A DNA stretch of 64,000 nt, taken from the NCBI RefSeq assembly GCF_000612505.1, contig NZ_CP004078.1, forward strand, positions 2,344,001-2,408,000, written 5' to 3'. The position numbers and the translations under genes were made by a program. Under the pieces are notes generated by a model. That model ran no database searches and had not been told where the DNA came from. It saw only the letters and a list, made by a program, of their open reading frames with translations. The stretch is from Paenibacillus sabinae T27 (GTDB lineage: Bacteria > Bacillota > Bacilli > Paenibacillales > Paenibacillaceae). Of this stretch, positions 9,001 to 18,870 are shown piece after piece. Each line of letters opens with the position of its first letter. The stretch's first letter is position 1.

Positions 9001-10479
9001 TTGAATAAACATACAGCCGGTATTTCTTCATTTTGGCCCATTATTTTAGCGGTTTTTTTCGGGAATTTCATGTCTATCCTGAGTTCAACCACGATTAACG
9101 TGGCTTTTCCGGTGTTCATGAAGGATTTTCATGCGGAGGTCAGTTCCGTTCAATGGATGATCACCGGCTATCTGATGGCGACCGGGGTAGTCGCTCCGAT
9201 CGTCGGATATTTTGGCGACAAGTGGAGCTATAAGTACTTTTATGTGTTTGCCTTAACGGGCTTCACCCTTTTTTCCGGACTGTCGACGTTAGCCTGGAGC
9301 ATGCATTCCTTGATCGCTTTTCGCATCATGCAGGGCGTGTTCGGCGGAATGATTATTCCTACAACAATGGCGATGATCTATCAGTTTATAGAGAAGGATC
9401 GGCAGGCTTTTGCCATGAGCTTATGGAGTCTTTCTTCCATGCTGGCTCCGGCGTTCGGGCCTACACTCGGCGGCTGGCTGACCGGATATTTCGGCTGGCG
9501 CTCCCTTTTTATCATCAACCTGCCGATAGGAATTGCTGCAATTGCGGTCGCGCTTAAATTTTTGCCCTATTCTCGCCAGTCCAGTCTGTCCAAAACCTTT
9601 GATTTGCCGGGCTTCATCACGGTTATTCTAAGCAGCGCCTGTATTATCCTGGCTTTCAGCGAAGGCAACTCCTGGGGCTGGACTTCGTTGGGGACAATAT
9701 CGCTGCTCGTTGTCGGGGCGGCCCTGTTGACTTACTTCATCCGCAGGGAGCTTTTCCTGAAAGAGCCGCTGCTCAATCTGAAGGTGTTCCGCCAGAAGCG
9801 CTTTACGTACAGCTTAATCATCAACTGCACGATTACCATTTCCCTGTATTCCGGATCGTTCCTGATTCCGATTTTTATGCAGGATATCCAGCAGTCGACA
9901 CCGCTGCTAACCGCTCTGGTGCTGCTTCCGGGCTCGCTGGCGATGGCGTTTATGTCACCGGTGGTCGGCAAGCTGTACCCCAGGGTGGGGCCGTTCCGGC
10001 TGATTCTGGGAGGGATTCTGCTGCTGGTTCTCTCGACCTGGGAACTTAGCCATCTTACACCGGCTGCAACTCATATCTATGTGGCCGCATGGATGACGCT
10101 GCGTTATGTCGGGATCGCCCTTGCTTTTATGCCGGTGACCAATGCCGGGATGTCGGCCATCCCCAAAGAATATAGCGGGCATGCCTCTTCGGTAACGAAC
10201 TGGGTGCGCCAAGCCACCGGAGCGCTGGCTATTGCGATCTTCAGCTCCTTGCTGGCTGCAAGATCCGCGACCCATCTGAAAGCACTGACCGGGGGAGGGG
10301 CGGCAGGATCTTCGCTGTTAAAAGCGCAAGGCATGGCGATGGGCGTTCAGGATGTGTTTCTGGTCGCTACATGGATTGGCGTTGTTGCGATCCCGCTAAC
10401 CTTTTTGTTGAAGACAAGAAAGAGCGCTGCTGCCGCAGTCTCTAAAAGTGCCGGAGTGAAGAGGGAGGCGAATGGTTGA
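9001..10479 (+). CDS. DHA2-family MFS drug exporter (EmrB/LmrB-like, 14 helices)
   Basis: A 492-aa polytopic protein with about 14 membrane helices. The N-terminus FWPIILAVFFGNFMSILSST, the loop INVAFPVFMKDFHAEVSSVQW, motif A-like GYFGDKWSYKYFY and motif C region LAPAFGPTLGGWLTG are typical of DHA2 proton-driven multidrug exporters. I place the start at TTG 9001, 7 bases after GGGGAG; a longer frame begins at GTG 8974. Regulation by the adjacent MarR protein is likely. Substrate unknown. Confidence 0.9.
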   Translation: MNKHTAGISSFWPIILAVFFGNFMSILSSTTINVAFPVFMKDFHAEVSSVQWMITGYLMATGVVAPIVGYFGDKWSYKYFYVFALTGFTLFSGLSTLAWSMHSLIAFRIMQGVFGGMIIPTTMAMIYQFIEKDRQAFAMSLWSLSSMLAPAFGPTLGGWLTGYFGWRSLFIINLPIGIAAIAVALKFLPYSRQSSLSKTFDLPGFITVILSSACIILAFSEGNSWGWTSLGTISLLVVGAALLTYFIRRELFLKEPLLNLKVFRQKRFTYSLIINCTITISLYSGSFLIPIFMQDIQQSTPLLTALVLLPGSLAMAFMSPVVGKLYPRVGPFRLILGGILLLVLSTWELSHLTPAATHIYVAAWMTLRYVGIALAFMPVTNAGMSAIPKEYSGHASSVTNWVRQATGALAIAIFSSLLAARSATHLKALTGGGAAGSSLLKAQGMAMGVQDVFLVATWIGVVAIPLTFLLKTRKSAAAAVSKSAGVKREANG

Positions 10480-10518
10480 AATATACGAAAGGGTCATACC
10501 TTCTGAAAGATGATGGCG

Positions 10519-10562
10519 AAAAGCCAGTCGAAACACGAAAAAGTGTTAGACTGGCTTTTGTT
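10519..10562. terminator. Bidirectional terminator between convergent genes
   Basis: Stem AAGCCAGTC (10521-10529) / GACTGGCTT (10549-10557), with inner ACAC/GTGT and T runs on both strands. It serves the MFS gene and the minus-strand giant-protein operon. Confidence 0.85.
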
Positions 10563-10570
10563 TAATCGAA

Positions 10571-13483
10571 CTATAAATCACGAGTGAATGGCGGGACATC
10601 AGCTGAAACGCTGCCGATACGCCCGAGCGGGTCAATGATCTTAACCGTAACGCTGAAAGCCTGATCGACTGCCGGTCGTGGTAATCTCGCGTATATACGG
10701 TAACTGCCCGCCTCCCCTACACGAACGATAGCCCAGCCGCCCGGTTCAACAGGCGGGAGATTCGATAGGTTGTCAACATCGGTCACGGCGTCGAGGCGTT
10801 CTTCAGCGCGTGCAATTACCGAACCATCTGCATCACATGTCTCCAGCACGATGTTGTGAGGCCCCAAAGGCGTAACAGTCTCAGGTGCATGACTGGTCCA
10901 ACTAATCCACACCTCGGAGTTGCTCGAACCGGATTCATTGACTCTCAGATCAATAACTTCGGGCAGGCTGCTCGGCGTAAGTAGGAAGGATACCGCCGAA
11001 GAGGCTGGCGAGCGGGCTTCGATCATGCCGCGTTGATCGTCGCGTGCCGACCAGGCCACGGCACGATACCAGACGCGCCGCCACCCTGGAGTTAGTGTAT
11101 TGTCGGTAAAGCTGATTTCGGGACCAGCCACATGGAGAGTCGCAATTGGAGGGCCCATGGTATCGACGTTGGCTGCCAGTTTTTCGTTAGCTGTCCGGTA
11201 GAGCTCAACATTCTCCGCGGCAACGCCTTGACCCAATCCTATAGTCAGATTGACTAATGCTCTCTCTGCCATTGTAAGAGGTGTTGCTTCCAGTGAGGGT
11301 GCTGCCGGTACGGCTAGCTTCGGGGCGGCTACAGCAATAAACTTCTTGCTGTTGTCCGGCCAAGGAGACTCGACCTGATTATGACTCATCGCCGTTACAG
11401 CGTAAAGGTGTATCACTGTGCTGCCTCGCGGCAGCGCCGCTTCGTAAACCGTCTCAGGCGTAGCAGCGGGGATGAGTTCCTTTCGCACTCGCCGGAAGGC
11501 GCTGCGCAGTGCTGAAAGATTGGCAGCACGTAATATCGCCAGCCGATCGGTGAAGGGCTTGCTGGTGTCCGGGCCAGGCAGCCCAAGCGCGGCAAGGAGC
11601 GTTGTTTCCGTTGCTTCGTAGAGTACATACCCCGCTATGGTACTGTTGCCAGACCACCTTAACTGCGCACGGCTCACACCTGTAATATCGGGCAGGCTGG
11701 CCCACTGCGGCACTTCCGGCACGGCGGGTGGTGGAGGCGGCGCAGGGTCATAAATCGCTGTGCCTACCGGTTGGCTGAATGGGCTTATATTCCAGTCAGG
11801 GATTGAGATATGATGGTTGTGGCACTGGCCTCGGGCCTGAACCTGAAAGAATCGGTAACGTTGTCCGGCGAAATGGATAGGGATCGTAACGCTTAGTCTA
11901 TAGAAGCGAACCTCCGGCTCCGACGGATCCGTGTCCTGCGCTCCGCCCCAGCCAGCGGCAAGTTCTCGTTTAGAATTCAGCGGGATAACCTCAAAACCGC
12001 TGGACTCAGGCTGCTCATAGCCGCCAAACTGCAAATGCACCATGAACAGCCGGCTGCCGGGATCGTCTTCGTAAGTGCCGATCAACTCGATGAATTCAGG
12101 ACTGCGATTGGACCAATCCCAGGAAAAATCGACCACAGCCGCGCCGGATGGATCTAATTTGATCGAAAGAACGGAGGGCGTCTGAGGCGGTTCATCCGGG
12201 CCCTGGAACAAAGTCGTGGTCCAAGGGCTCCAGCGGCCAAAGATATCCTGAGCGGCTACCGCATAGCTGCACTTCAAGCCGAGTGAGCTGGCGATCAAGT
12301 GAGAATCACTATTGGCCGCCGGGTGCACGACGTGATCGGTAAAGATCACGGGCCGGGCTTGATCCGGCTTGCTGGCGACGAACGGGAGCCAGCCTCTAAC
12401 AAGTTCGGGACGCCGGGTTAACAGGATCTCGGACCGCCAGGATTCAGGGCCGAAACGTCCAACAGCGTAGGCAGCCGGGTGACTCGTGTTGCCCGGCGGC
12501 AGGAAAGAGTAGTTAGGGTTCTCGGACCGATCCCAACTGACGCCGATATTTTCGAGTACTGGATCGTCAAGCAACTGCGGCCGATTGTGGGCGATAATGC
12601 GGGCGGTAAGGCCAGTAGGTGCCTTTGGTGCGGGTAAGTGCTGGTTTACAGTCACGACATCCGCCAATTCGAATTCATACTCCTTGTTTCCCACCTGCAG
12701 CCCATGACGAACCGAAACCATATACAGATCGTCCACTTCGCCATCAGGGACCCGTGCCGTGCCAAAGCCAAGTGCCAAGGCTGTGAGCGGGTCCGTTCCG
12801 GCTCCCACCAGCAGCAGCCCAAGCGGGTGCCATTCACTGCGGGAAGGTGGATGAAGCCCGGCCGCAGCCTTGACCTGTTGAAGAAGCAATCGGGGATTAA
12901 GCTGCCCCGGGTAAGCTTCCGCCTCTTTTACCACGTACTTGTCATGGTCTCGCGCATTGTAGAGGTCCCGAAGCATGGCTTGGATACCGAGCAGCAGCCT
13001 GCCCTTAAGCAAATCATCGAGATAGGCTTCCGGTTCGGGCGGCTCCCAATCGGGCAGGGGAACGTTGCTTAGAGACAACCGCGTCCAGCCGTTTCGCGGC
13101 GCACCCAGCTTCAACCGCTGAAGTGCTGCCCGGATTGGGGATAACAGATGGTTAATCGGCCCCTGATCATTCAGATCGTAGCCGGTATCGCGCCACGAAT
13201 TGTCGACAGGAAGGCCAATGACCTCGAGCGGTTCCCAGCCCGGCAGGTTTGCTAATTCCTGGGTGCTCAGATCACCGCCCGGGTGACGGTTCTTCCACAG
13301 GAAGAATGGCTGCCTTGGGAGGCCAAGCGAAGGATGCAGCATCCAGCGGAATTGGAGGGCGGCTTCATCCATGTCTGTATGCGAGACGGGTTCATTGTAT
13401 TGTGACCGGGTAAGCTCATCGCTCCAACGGATTGCTGCTGACTGTAGTTTAAACAAATGGGGTAAAACCCAACGAACGCTCAT
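10571..13483 (-). CDS. Large beta-rich hypothetical protein (970 aa) with fibronectin-III-like stretches
   Basis: I do not recognise a named family. The protein is 970 aa, has no signal peptide, membrane helix or cell-wall anchor, and is rich in Pro, Trp and Val. Several stretches look like FN3 or Ig-like beta domains, for example AQLRWSGNSTIAGYVLYEAT, then ALVNLTIGLGQGVAAENVEL and SEVWISWTSHAPETVTPLG near the C-terminus. The N-terminal third (MSVRWVLPHLFKLQSAAIRW) is different. ATG 13483 overlaps the stop of the 1784-aa gene as ATGA and is preceded by GGGAGG, so the two are translationally coupled and probably made in a fixed ratio. Last gene of the operon. Function unknown; a structural partner of the giant protein is an inference. 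Confidence 0.85.
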   Translation of the reverse strand: MSVRWVLPHLFKLQSAAIRWSDELTRSQYNEPVSHTDMDEAALQFRWMLHPSLGLPRQPFFLWKNRHPGGDLSTQELANLPGWEPLEVIGLPVDNSWRDTGYDLNDQGPINHLLSPIRAALQRLKLGAPRNGWTRLSLSNVPLPDWEPPEPEAYLDDLLKGRLLLGIQAMLRDLYNARDHDKYVVKEAEAYPGQLNPRLLLQQVKAAAGLHPPSRSEWHPLGLLLVGAGTDPLTALALGFGTARVPDGEVDDLYMVSVRHGLQVGNKEYEFELADVVTVNQHLPAPKAPTGLTARIIAHNRPQLLDDPVLENIGVSWDRSENPNYSFLPPGNTSHPAAYAVGRFGPESWRSEILLTRRPELVRGWLPFVASKPDQARPVIFTDHVVHPAANSDSHLIASSLGLKCSYAVAAQDIFGRWSPWTTTLFQGPDEPPQTPSVLSIKLDPSGAAVVDFSWDWSNRSPEFIELIGTYEDDPGSRLFMVHLQFGGYEQPESSGFEVIPLNSKRELAAGWGGAQDTDPSEPEVRFYRLSVTIPIHFAGQRYRFFQVQARGQCHNHHISIPDWNISPFSQPVGTAIYDPAPPPPPAVPEVPQWASLPDITGVSRAQLRWSGNSTIAGYVLYEATETTLLAALGLPGPDTSKPFTDRLAILRAANLSALRSAFRRVRKELIPAATPETVYEAALPRGSTVIHLYAVTAMSHNQVESPWPDNSKKFIAVAAPKLAVPAAPSLEATPLTMAERALVNLTIGLGQGVAAENVELYRTANEKLAANVDTMGPPIATLHVAGPEISFTDNTLTPGWRRVWYRAVAWSARDDQRGMIEARSPASSAVSFLLTPSSLPEVIDLRVNESGSSNSEVWISWTSHAPETVTPLGPHNIVLETCDADGSVIARAEERLDAVTDVDNLSNLPPVEPGGWAIVRVGEAGSYRIYARLPRPAVDQAFSVTVKIIDPLGRIGSVSADVPPFTRDL

Positions 13484-16400
13484 GATTGATCCTCCCAAGG
13501 AGCCATTGCCAGGCTGATCGTTTTTATCGAAGCTGTCCTGACGGCAGTATTACCTTCGAACAATATATGATGGGTACGGCGCAGTGCCAAAGAGAGCGTT
13601 CCACCTCTCGCCGAAGGCTTAAGAACGACCAGTGTGCGACCGCCGCCGCTTGAACGGATGAAACGGGACACTAAACGAACGCCCGCTGTCGTCTCGATTA
13701 CGTCCAACCAGGCTGCGGGTTGCAGTTGGTACCGGCGCGTACCGTGGCTATCCATCACTTCTTGCGGAACATCGCGCCAGCGCCAAAGCGGTTCAGTCGT
13801 CTCGATCAGCAGAGCAAAGGGCTGCGGGGGCGTACCTGGAGCACCGTCTTTCCAGAGCACCGTCAGGCGGGGGTTCACCGGCCGGGCGAGATCGCCCCAA
13901 CGCGCTCTCCGTAACGCGTTTTCGATATCCAGGTCGCTAACCTGTAAGACCGAAGACCCCGGATTCTGAGCGGCGAGTATCGCCAGCGGCGCAGTACTGG
14001 CGACGCGGCGATGCTGCACTTGTGTCTTGTTAACGTCTGCCGCCAGCGCCTCCATGCTCTCGTAGCGCGAGGTGCTGAAATGCCGCCGGAACATGGGGTA
14101 AGAAGGTGCGGCGGCAGAAGACCGAGCTTCAAGGTCGAGAATATAGTCGGTCAACGGCTCCAGTTTCATCTTCAGTGTAACCAGCTCGTGAGCAGCTGTT
14201 TGGTTAGAGACGCTTAAGCAGGACTGCCCGGCAAGCGCTTCTCGCAGCGAGCTTTCAAATGGCGTCATGGCAGCTGCCGCAATACCTTTCGGAGGAAACA
14301 CACTATTCCCCAGTTTGGTCACCGCAGCATCAAACCCTGGTGACGCCTGAGGATGCTTGCCGGAGGCAGCCTTGACCACGGCGAATAGCTCCTGGTTATA
14401 AGCCTTGAACAGTTTACGTGTCGCATTGGTGGCAAACACGATTCGAAGCAGGTCGCCATAAAAAAAGAAATTCTGCGCTGGTCCAGGATCAGTCGCTAGA
14501 ACCCATGGATCGAGTCGCTCAGGCGGCTTCGCATCGGTCTTGAAGCGGAGCTGCTGCCTTTGACCGATCAGTTTCTGGATATCGTCTTCCTTCGGATTGC
14601 CGTTACCGTCATTGTCCGCCGCTTCCACATCATAAGTTAGATCAACCGTATAAAAGGCGTCAGGACGAAGCAGTGCCCGCTTGCCCTGATCTGCTCCAAG
14701 CGCTCCATTCACAACTTGGATGTTCTGCTTAACGGCTTCTTTGTCATAGTTATAGCGTAAAAATTCGGCTTCAAGCAGACCCTCGATGATCAGCAGCCCC
14801 CAGTTTGGGAGAAATCCAATTTTCTTCGAGTCACTGTCATAAAAATCTTTCGATAGGCCAATCTCGAGCTGCGCCGCGCCACCTTGTAAATCAGCCTCAA
14901 ATACTACCAGCTTAGCCCGCTCGGCAATTGCCCCTAAGCTGTGGAACCAAAAATTGCAGGCCCCCTCTGTTAATGGCTTCCAAGGAGCATCGGAATCGTT
15001 CCAATCCGAAGGAAGTTCGTCCGGATGGGTTATCACCCTGCTAGTATTCGGGGAGATGGTTTGTTCGAAACCGGTAGGGCTACCTTCATTGTCCAGTGCT
15101 CGCAAGAGCAGAAACTCGTGTCTCCACACTACAGGGTGGACAAAAAGCAGCAATCGGACGGTTCGCAGTCCTCCGCAGTTAAGCCGAATGGCGTCGGCCA
15201 GAGCGTCTAGTCCACCGGGCCGCAAAGCTTGCAATAATTCATCGAATTGATGATCATTGGGAACAGCAGGCCGAAAACGTATGCCGGTATGCGGGGCGAC
15301 CAGCAGCCGGTCCGGCTCACCCTGCCAGGCGCATATATAGGCCGGATCAGCAAGAATCATCCCGTCAGCAAGCTGTTCACCGGAGCGCCAGGGCTCGGTC
15401 ACTTGCAGGCGGGTCTCCGGCAGCATGCCGCGGTACGTCCCAGGAGAGTCAGGCCATGCAAGCCCTTCTAATCTCCATCCGGACTTCGAAGGTCCGCCTG
15501 GAGCCTGCCGGAATGTCCATAGAACTTTGGTTGGAGGGGCCACCTCAATACATACATTGCCCCAGCGGGCCTTGACCCGCTGGTCAAGGCTGGTTGTGCG
15601 CTCGGCAGCAGCCGGCGTTGCATCGGGAATCCAGCTTAACAGGGCCAACTGCACCTCATTATCACCGCTGCCGCTTTGTTTGCCATACCGGTCCCACCAA
15701 ACGGCAGGTGTTTCTCCTTCGTATACCGGAGGATATAACGGAGCACCACTAGCGTTTGTGCAGATAAGCTGGATCGACTGGAGTGTATAGCGATAGAAAC
15801 GCTCGCCGCGTCGTACCCAGCCATTCGGCGGCAGTTTGGAATCAATCGTCTGGTTAAAGAATTTGCACGCTGGATCAACGCAAGGACGCATTTCCATTTG
15901 CAGCACCGGGATGGTGTCAATAGGTACAACTGGTAGCTCTCCAACCCAATTACCGGCAAAATATGCGGCATCCCCTAAGTTTCCATCTACTGGACGGTCG
16001 ACAGCAGATCCGGTCAACAGAGCCGGCGAGCGGCTGTGAAGCGACAGCGCCCGCACCAGCGGTTCAGCGGGTGGTTTACCCGGCCGTTCGCCCAGCTCCA
16101 GCTTGACGCAGCCTTCCACATCGAAAAAAAAGAAATCAACCGAACCGCACACTTCCGCCGAAATGAAGTGACCTATGGGGCTGATGATCACCTCAGCCGA
16201 AGCCGAAGCTTCTATACTGACAATGAACAGATGCAGTTCCCCGCGGAGCGACATCTTACCTATAATCAGAAAAGGCTTGAAGCTGATGCCGACGTCGATC
16301 TGGGCGGCGATTTTTAGATACAGGCCGATCTCCTCAGGTCCCCAGGTAAATGCGGCGCGAACCCCGGCAGCCACCGAGAAACCATATAACGGACCGATCG

Positions 16401-18834
16401 GAAAATCTGCTTGGCTGGGAGGCGTAGGATCGCCGGCTGAAGGGATGCCGTTACCGTGGATAAGCAGATAGCCGTCGGCCCGCATTTCGTTAAGGAACTT
16501 AATCGAAGCCGGCAGACGAGGCGGGATACCGCCTACATCCAGATGCCAGTTCTCCGGCTGTTTGAAATCAAAAAAAGCCTCAACAGGCACGCGAAACTCT
16601 AGTAGAGGCTTGATGCTGTAGTCAACGACAATGCCCATCGTAAGCGACTTATCTGGCTGAATATCGATGATCGCCAGGAATTTGCCGGTCTCAGTACCTC
16701 TCGTAGCAGGCCGTCCCTTTAGCAGGTCGGCGTTCGTTACCAGCAGAAAGCGCGGGCCGGGAAGCTCAATTACAACCATCCCCTTGGCGTGGGTCAGAAA
16801 GCCTCCCTCGACCGTTCCAATCACTGCGCCTAAACCCAGCGCCCAGGCGTGTGCATTAGCTTTCCACGCATTAAGGTTGGTCGCATTGCCTTTGGCACTA
16901 TCCACGAACCAATTCAGCGCAGTTTGTGAGGAAAGCTGATTGCGCGTAAAGTGCATGCCGAACATGCCAAGTAATCCGAACAGGCCCAAACCCGAGTTTG
17001 CTAATGGTATAGGGACCGGCAGCTCGACACCCAACGTGACCATCACGGCGGTAAGTGTTTCATTCGATGTGCTATCTCGAGCGTTATCGATTTGTAATCC
17101 GGATGCTACGCGCACACCGAACGGGGGAGTAATGGCTGCATCCAGGCTCCCTGCAAAACTGCCGTCCGGCAGCAGTTTAAGGTAGCCGCTACCCGATAAA
17201 GCGCCGGGTACATTGATATGTGCACCCAGTGCTGTCAATGTGGGGAGGGCGGTTGAATCGACCGGAATACGTACGCTGGCCCGGTCGACCGTCACCACAC
17301 CGAGGTCTGCCTTGAGCACGAGGTCAATCTCGAAGTTGAGCGGGTTCTCGCGCGCCATACGGGCTCCTTCCGGCTGGACAATATCCCCCAGTGGAGCCGG
17401 CACCTCGAACAGACCAGGGTCGCTCAGGTCAAGACTGAAACCCTTCGCCGGGTCAAAGACCGGCTTGAATTGAGGCGGACCATCGCCGGGGCCGAAATCG
17501 AGCCGCAGACCGATAGCTCTTTGGCGCACCTTAAGCGGCCGTCGGGTTGCCAGCAGCTTCATGGCACCGATTTTCATTTTGAAATGAAGTTCGGTCTCCA
17601 GGTCAAAGAACAAAAACGCCTCGGGAGGGGCGCCAACCGGCTGGTGGATGACCAACTGGCCTCCATACAATGTAACCGACTGCGTGCTGACCGATTGGCT
17701 GGCTGCAATCGCGCCCGCTGCTCCAGCGCTGATTCCGAGGTCTATGTAGCCGCTGCTTCCCGCACCGGGAAGGTTAGGGATCAGCAGCGGACTGAATACC
17801 GCATACGCTCCCAGTGTATCTCGCGGCAGGTCATGCGCGTCGGGGTTTGGGAATGGGCGCTGTGTTCGCCAGAGGTAGTTTCGGTTACCATTGGCTTTCA
17901 AGGTGAGTGCCGCCTTCCAGCCGCCATCGAGCATCAAGCTCAGCACGTAATCGATTAACTGGGAGGAATCCTCCTGTAGGCCGACGAGGACCCTCAACTC
18001 GCCCGGCAGGTCAATCTGGCCGGTTAATTCCAATAAGGTAACCGAATTGCGATTAAGGCGCAAACGAGTCGCCATGTTTCGAAGAAATCGCGGACGTGCC
18101 GAAGCCAGAGCACCATTAACCAGTCCAAGGCTGAAATCGCCGGACAAACCGCCGCCGCTCAGGCCTAAGTACAGATCGCGGCAGCTGCCGTGCATCGCCA
18201 AAGCGGGGAGGGCCGGAGGCGAGACATAAATCTCGACTGTAGGAACGAAGAGCTCCGGCGTATCCGGACCCTCAAGTTTAAGAGCCGCCCGATCGAAACC
18301 AAACCCAACCACTGTACTTGGGCCAAAAAGTGCAAGAGGGGGCGTCATCGTCACTTCCAACGCTGCTGTGGCATTGCGGGAAGGGGCGAGCTTTGCGCTG
18401 CTGCCAGCAACAACAAGCAGGAGGTCAGGGAAATGGAGTTCCACTTTTCCGGCCGCCTCCTGTAATGTTCCGTCAGGTTTGAGTTGAGCGGGACGCAAAT
18501 AGGGAAGAGGCACAGGAAACGAAACCAGCTTCAACTCCACTTGCGGCTTCGGATGAACAGCATCCGGGGGAACCAGTTTGAAGTCCAGAGGACCCACAGG
18601 CAAGGTAAATACAAGAGCGTCGGTAACCTGTGCGGGATGTACACTGAGCCCATCGTTCGTGAAGGTCAAGGTCAGTGGGGTAACATCCGCCTGCCCGGTG
18701 AGCATCTGATCGTCAAAGGGCGGTCTAGGACGAAGGCTATTCAAAATTTGCCCGCCATTTGAGTCTGGGTCAATCCCGACACCAAAACGTCTCTTTATCA
18801 CATCCAGCATGGTTTCAGGGATTACATCTCGCAT
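13480..18834 (-). CDS. Giant beta-rich hypothetical protein (1784 aa), DUF6603-like in character
   Basis: This is the longest gene in the window. The protein has no signal peptide or convincing membrane span. The first ~900 residues repeat amphipathic beta patterns, many describing a ligand-like strand-turn-strand (for example VELKLVSFPVPLPYLRPAQL, GSGYLKLLPDGSFAGSLDAA, ADGYLLIHGNGIPSAGD). A Gly/Leu-rich part (ANSGLGLFGLLGMFGMHF) and KGMVVIELPGPRFLLVTNAD remind me of large DUF6603-type bacterial proteins, not verified. Around residue 930 is SVDFFFFDVEGCVKLELGE. The second half is less repetitive and has Cys pairs such as CVDPACKFF. The start ATG 18834 follows TTGGAGGC; an in-frame TTG at 18849 lies inside the ribosome site. 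Function unknown; long beta-groove or fibre-like architecture is speculation. Confidence 0.85.
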   Translation of the reverse strand: MRDVIPETMLDVIKRRFGVGIDPDSNGGQILNSLRPRPPFDDQMLTGQADVTPLTLTFTNDGLSVHPAQVTDALVFTLPVGPLDFKLVPPDAVHPKPQVELKLVSFPVPLPYLRPAQLKPDGTLQEAAGKVELHFPDLLLVVAGSSAKLAPSRNATAALEVTMTPPLALFGPSTVVGFGFDRAALKLEGPDTPELFVPTVEIYVSPPALPALAMHGSCRDLYLGLSGGGLSGDFSLGLVNGALASARPRFLRNMATRLRLNRNSVTLLELTGQIDLPGELRVLVGLQEDSSQLIDYVLSLMLDGGWKAALTLKANGNRNYLWRTQRPFPNPDAHDLPRDTLGAYAVFSPLLIPNLPGAGSSGYIDLGISAGAAGAIAASQSVSTQSVTLYGGQLVIHQPVGAPPEAFLFFDLETELHFKMKIGAMKLLATRRPLKVRQRAIGLRLDFGPGDGPPQFKPVFDPAKGFSLDLSDPGLFEVPAPLGDIVQPEGARMARENPLNFEIDLVLKADLGVVTVDRASVRIPVDSTALPTLTALGAHINVPGALSGSGYLKLLPDGSFAGSLDAAITPPFGVRVASGLQIDNARDSTSNETLTAVMVTLGVELPVPIPLANSGLGLFGLLGMFGMHFTRNQLSSQTALNWFVDSAKGNATNLNAWKANAHAWALGLGAVIGTVEGGFLTHAKGMVVIELPGPRFLLVTNADLLKGRPATRGTETGKFLAIIDIQPDKSLTMGIVVDYSIKPLLEFRVPVEAFFDFKQPENWHLDVGGIPPRLPASIKFLNEMRADGYLLIHGNGIPSAGDPTPPSQADFPIGPLYGFSVAAGVRAAFTWGPEEIGLYLKIAAQIDVGISFKPFLIIGKMSLRGELHLFIVSIEASASAEVIISPIGHFISAEVCGSVDFFFFDVEGCVKLELGERPGKPPAEPLVRALSLHSRSPALLTGSAVDRPVDGNLGDAAYFAGNWVGELPVVPIDTIPVLQMEMRPCVDPACKFFNQTIDSKLPPNGWVRRGERFYRYTLQSIQLICTNASGAPLYPPVYEGETPAVWWDRYGKQSGSGDNEVQLALLSWIPDATPAAAERTTSLDQRVKARWGNVCIEVAPPTKVLWTFRQAPGGPSKSGWRLEGLAWPDSPGTYRGMLPETRLQVTEPWRSGEQLADGMILADPAYICAWQGEPDRLLVAPHTGIRFRPAVPNDHQFDELLQALRPGGLDALADAIRLNCGGLRTVRLLLFVHPVVWRHEFLLLRALDNEGSPTGFEQTISPNTSRVITHPDELPSDWNDSDAPWKPLTEGACNFWFHSLGAIAERAKLVVFEADLQGGAAQLEIGLSKDFYDSDSKKIGFLPNWGLLIIEGLLEAEFLRYNYDKEAVKQNIQVVNGALGADQGKRALLRPDAFYTVDLTYDVEAADNDGNGNPKEDDIQKLIGQRQQLRFKTDAKPPERLDPWVLATDPGPAQNFFFYGDLLRIVFATNATRKLFKAYNQELFAVVKAASGKHPQASPGFDAAVTKLGNSVFPPKGIAAAAMTPFESSLREALAGQSCLSVSNQTAAHELVTLKMKLEPLTDYILDLEARSSAAAPSYPMFRRHFSTSRYESMEALAADVNKTQVQHRRVASTAPLAILAAQNPGSSVLQVSDLDIENALRRARWGDLARPVNPRLTVLWKDGAPGTPPQPFALLIETTEPLWRWRDVPQEVMDSHGTRRYQLQPAAWLDVIETTAGVRLVSRFIRSSGGGRTLVVLKPSARGGTLSLALRRTHHILFEGNTAVRTASIKTISLAMAPWEDQS

Positions 18835-18870
18835 AGCTGCCGCCTCCAAATCCTTAATCGGCTCCTGAGG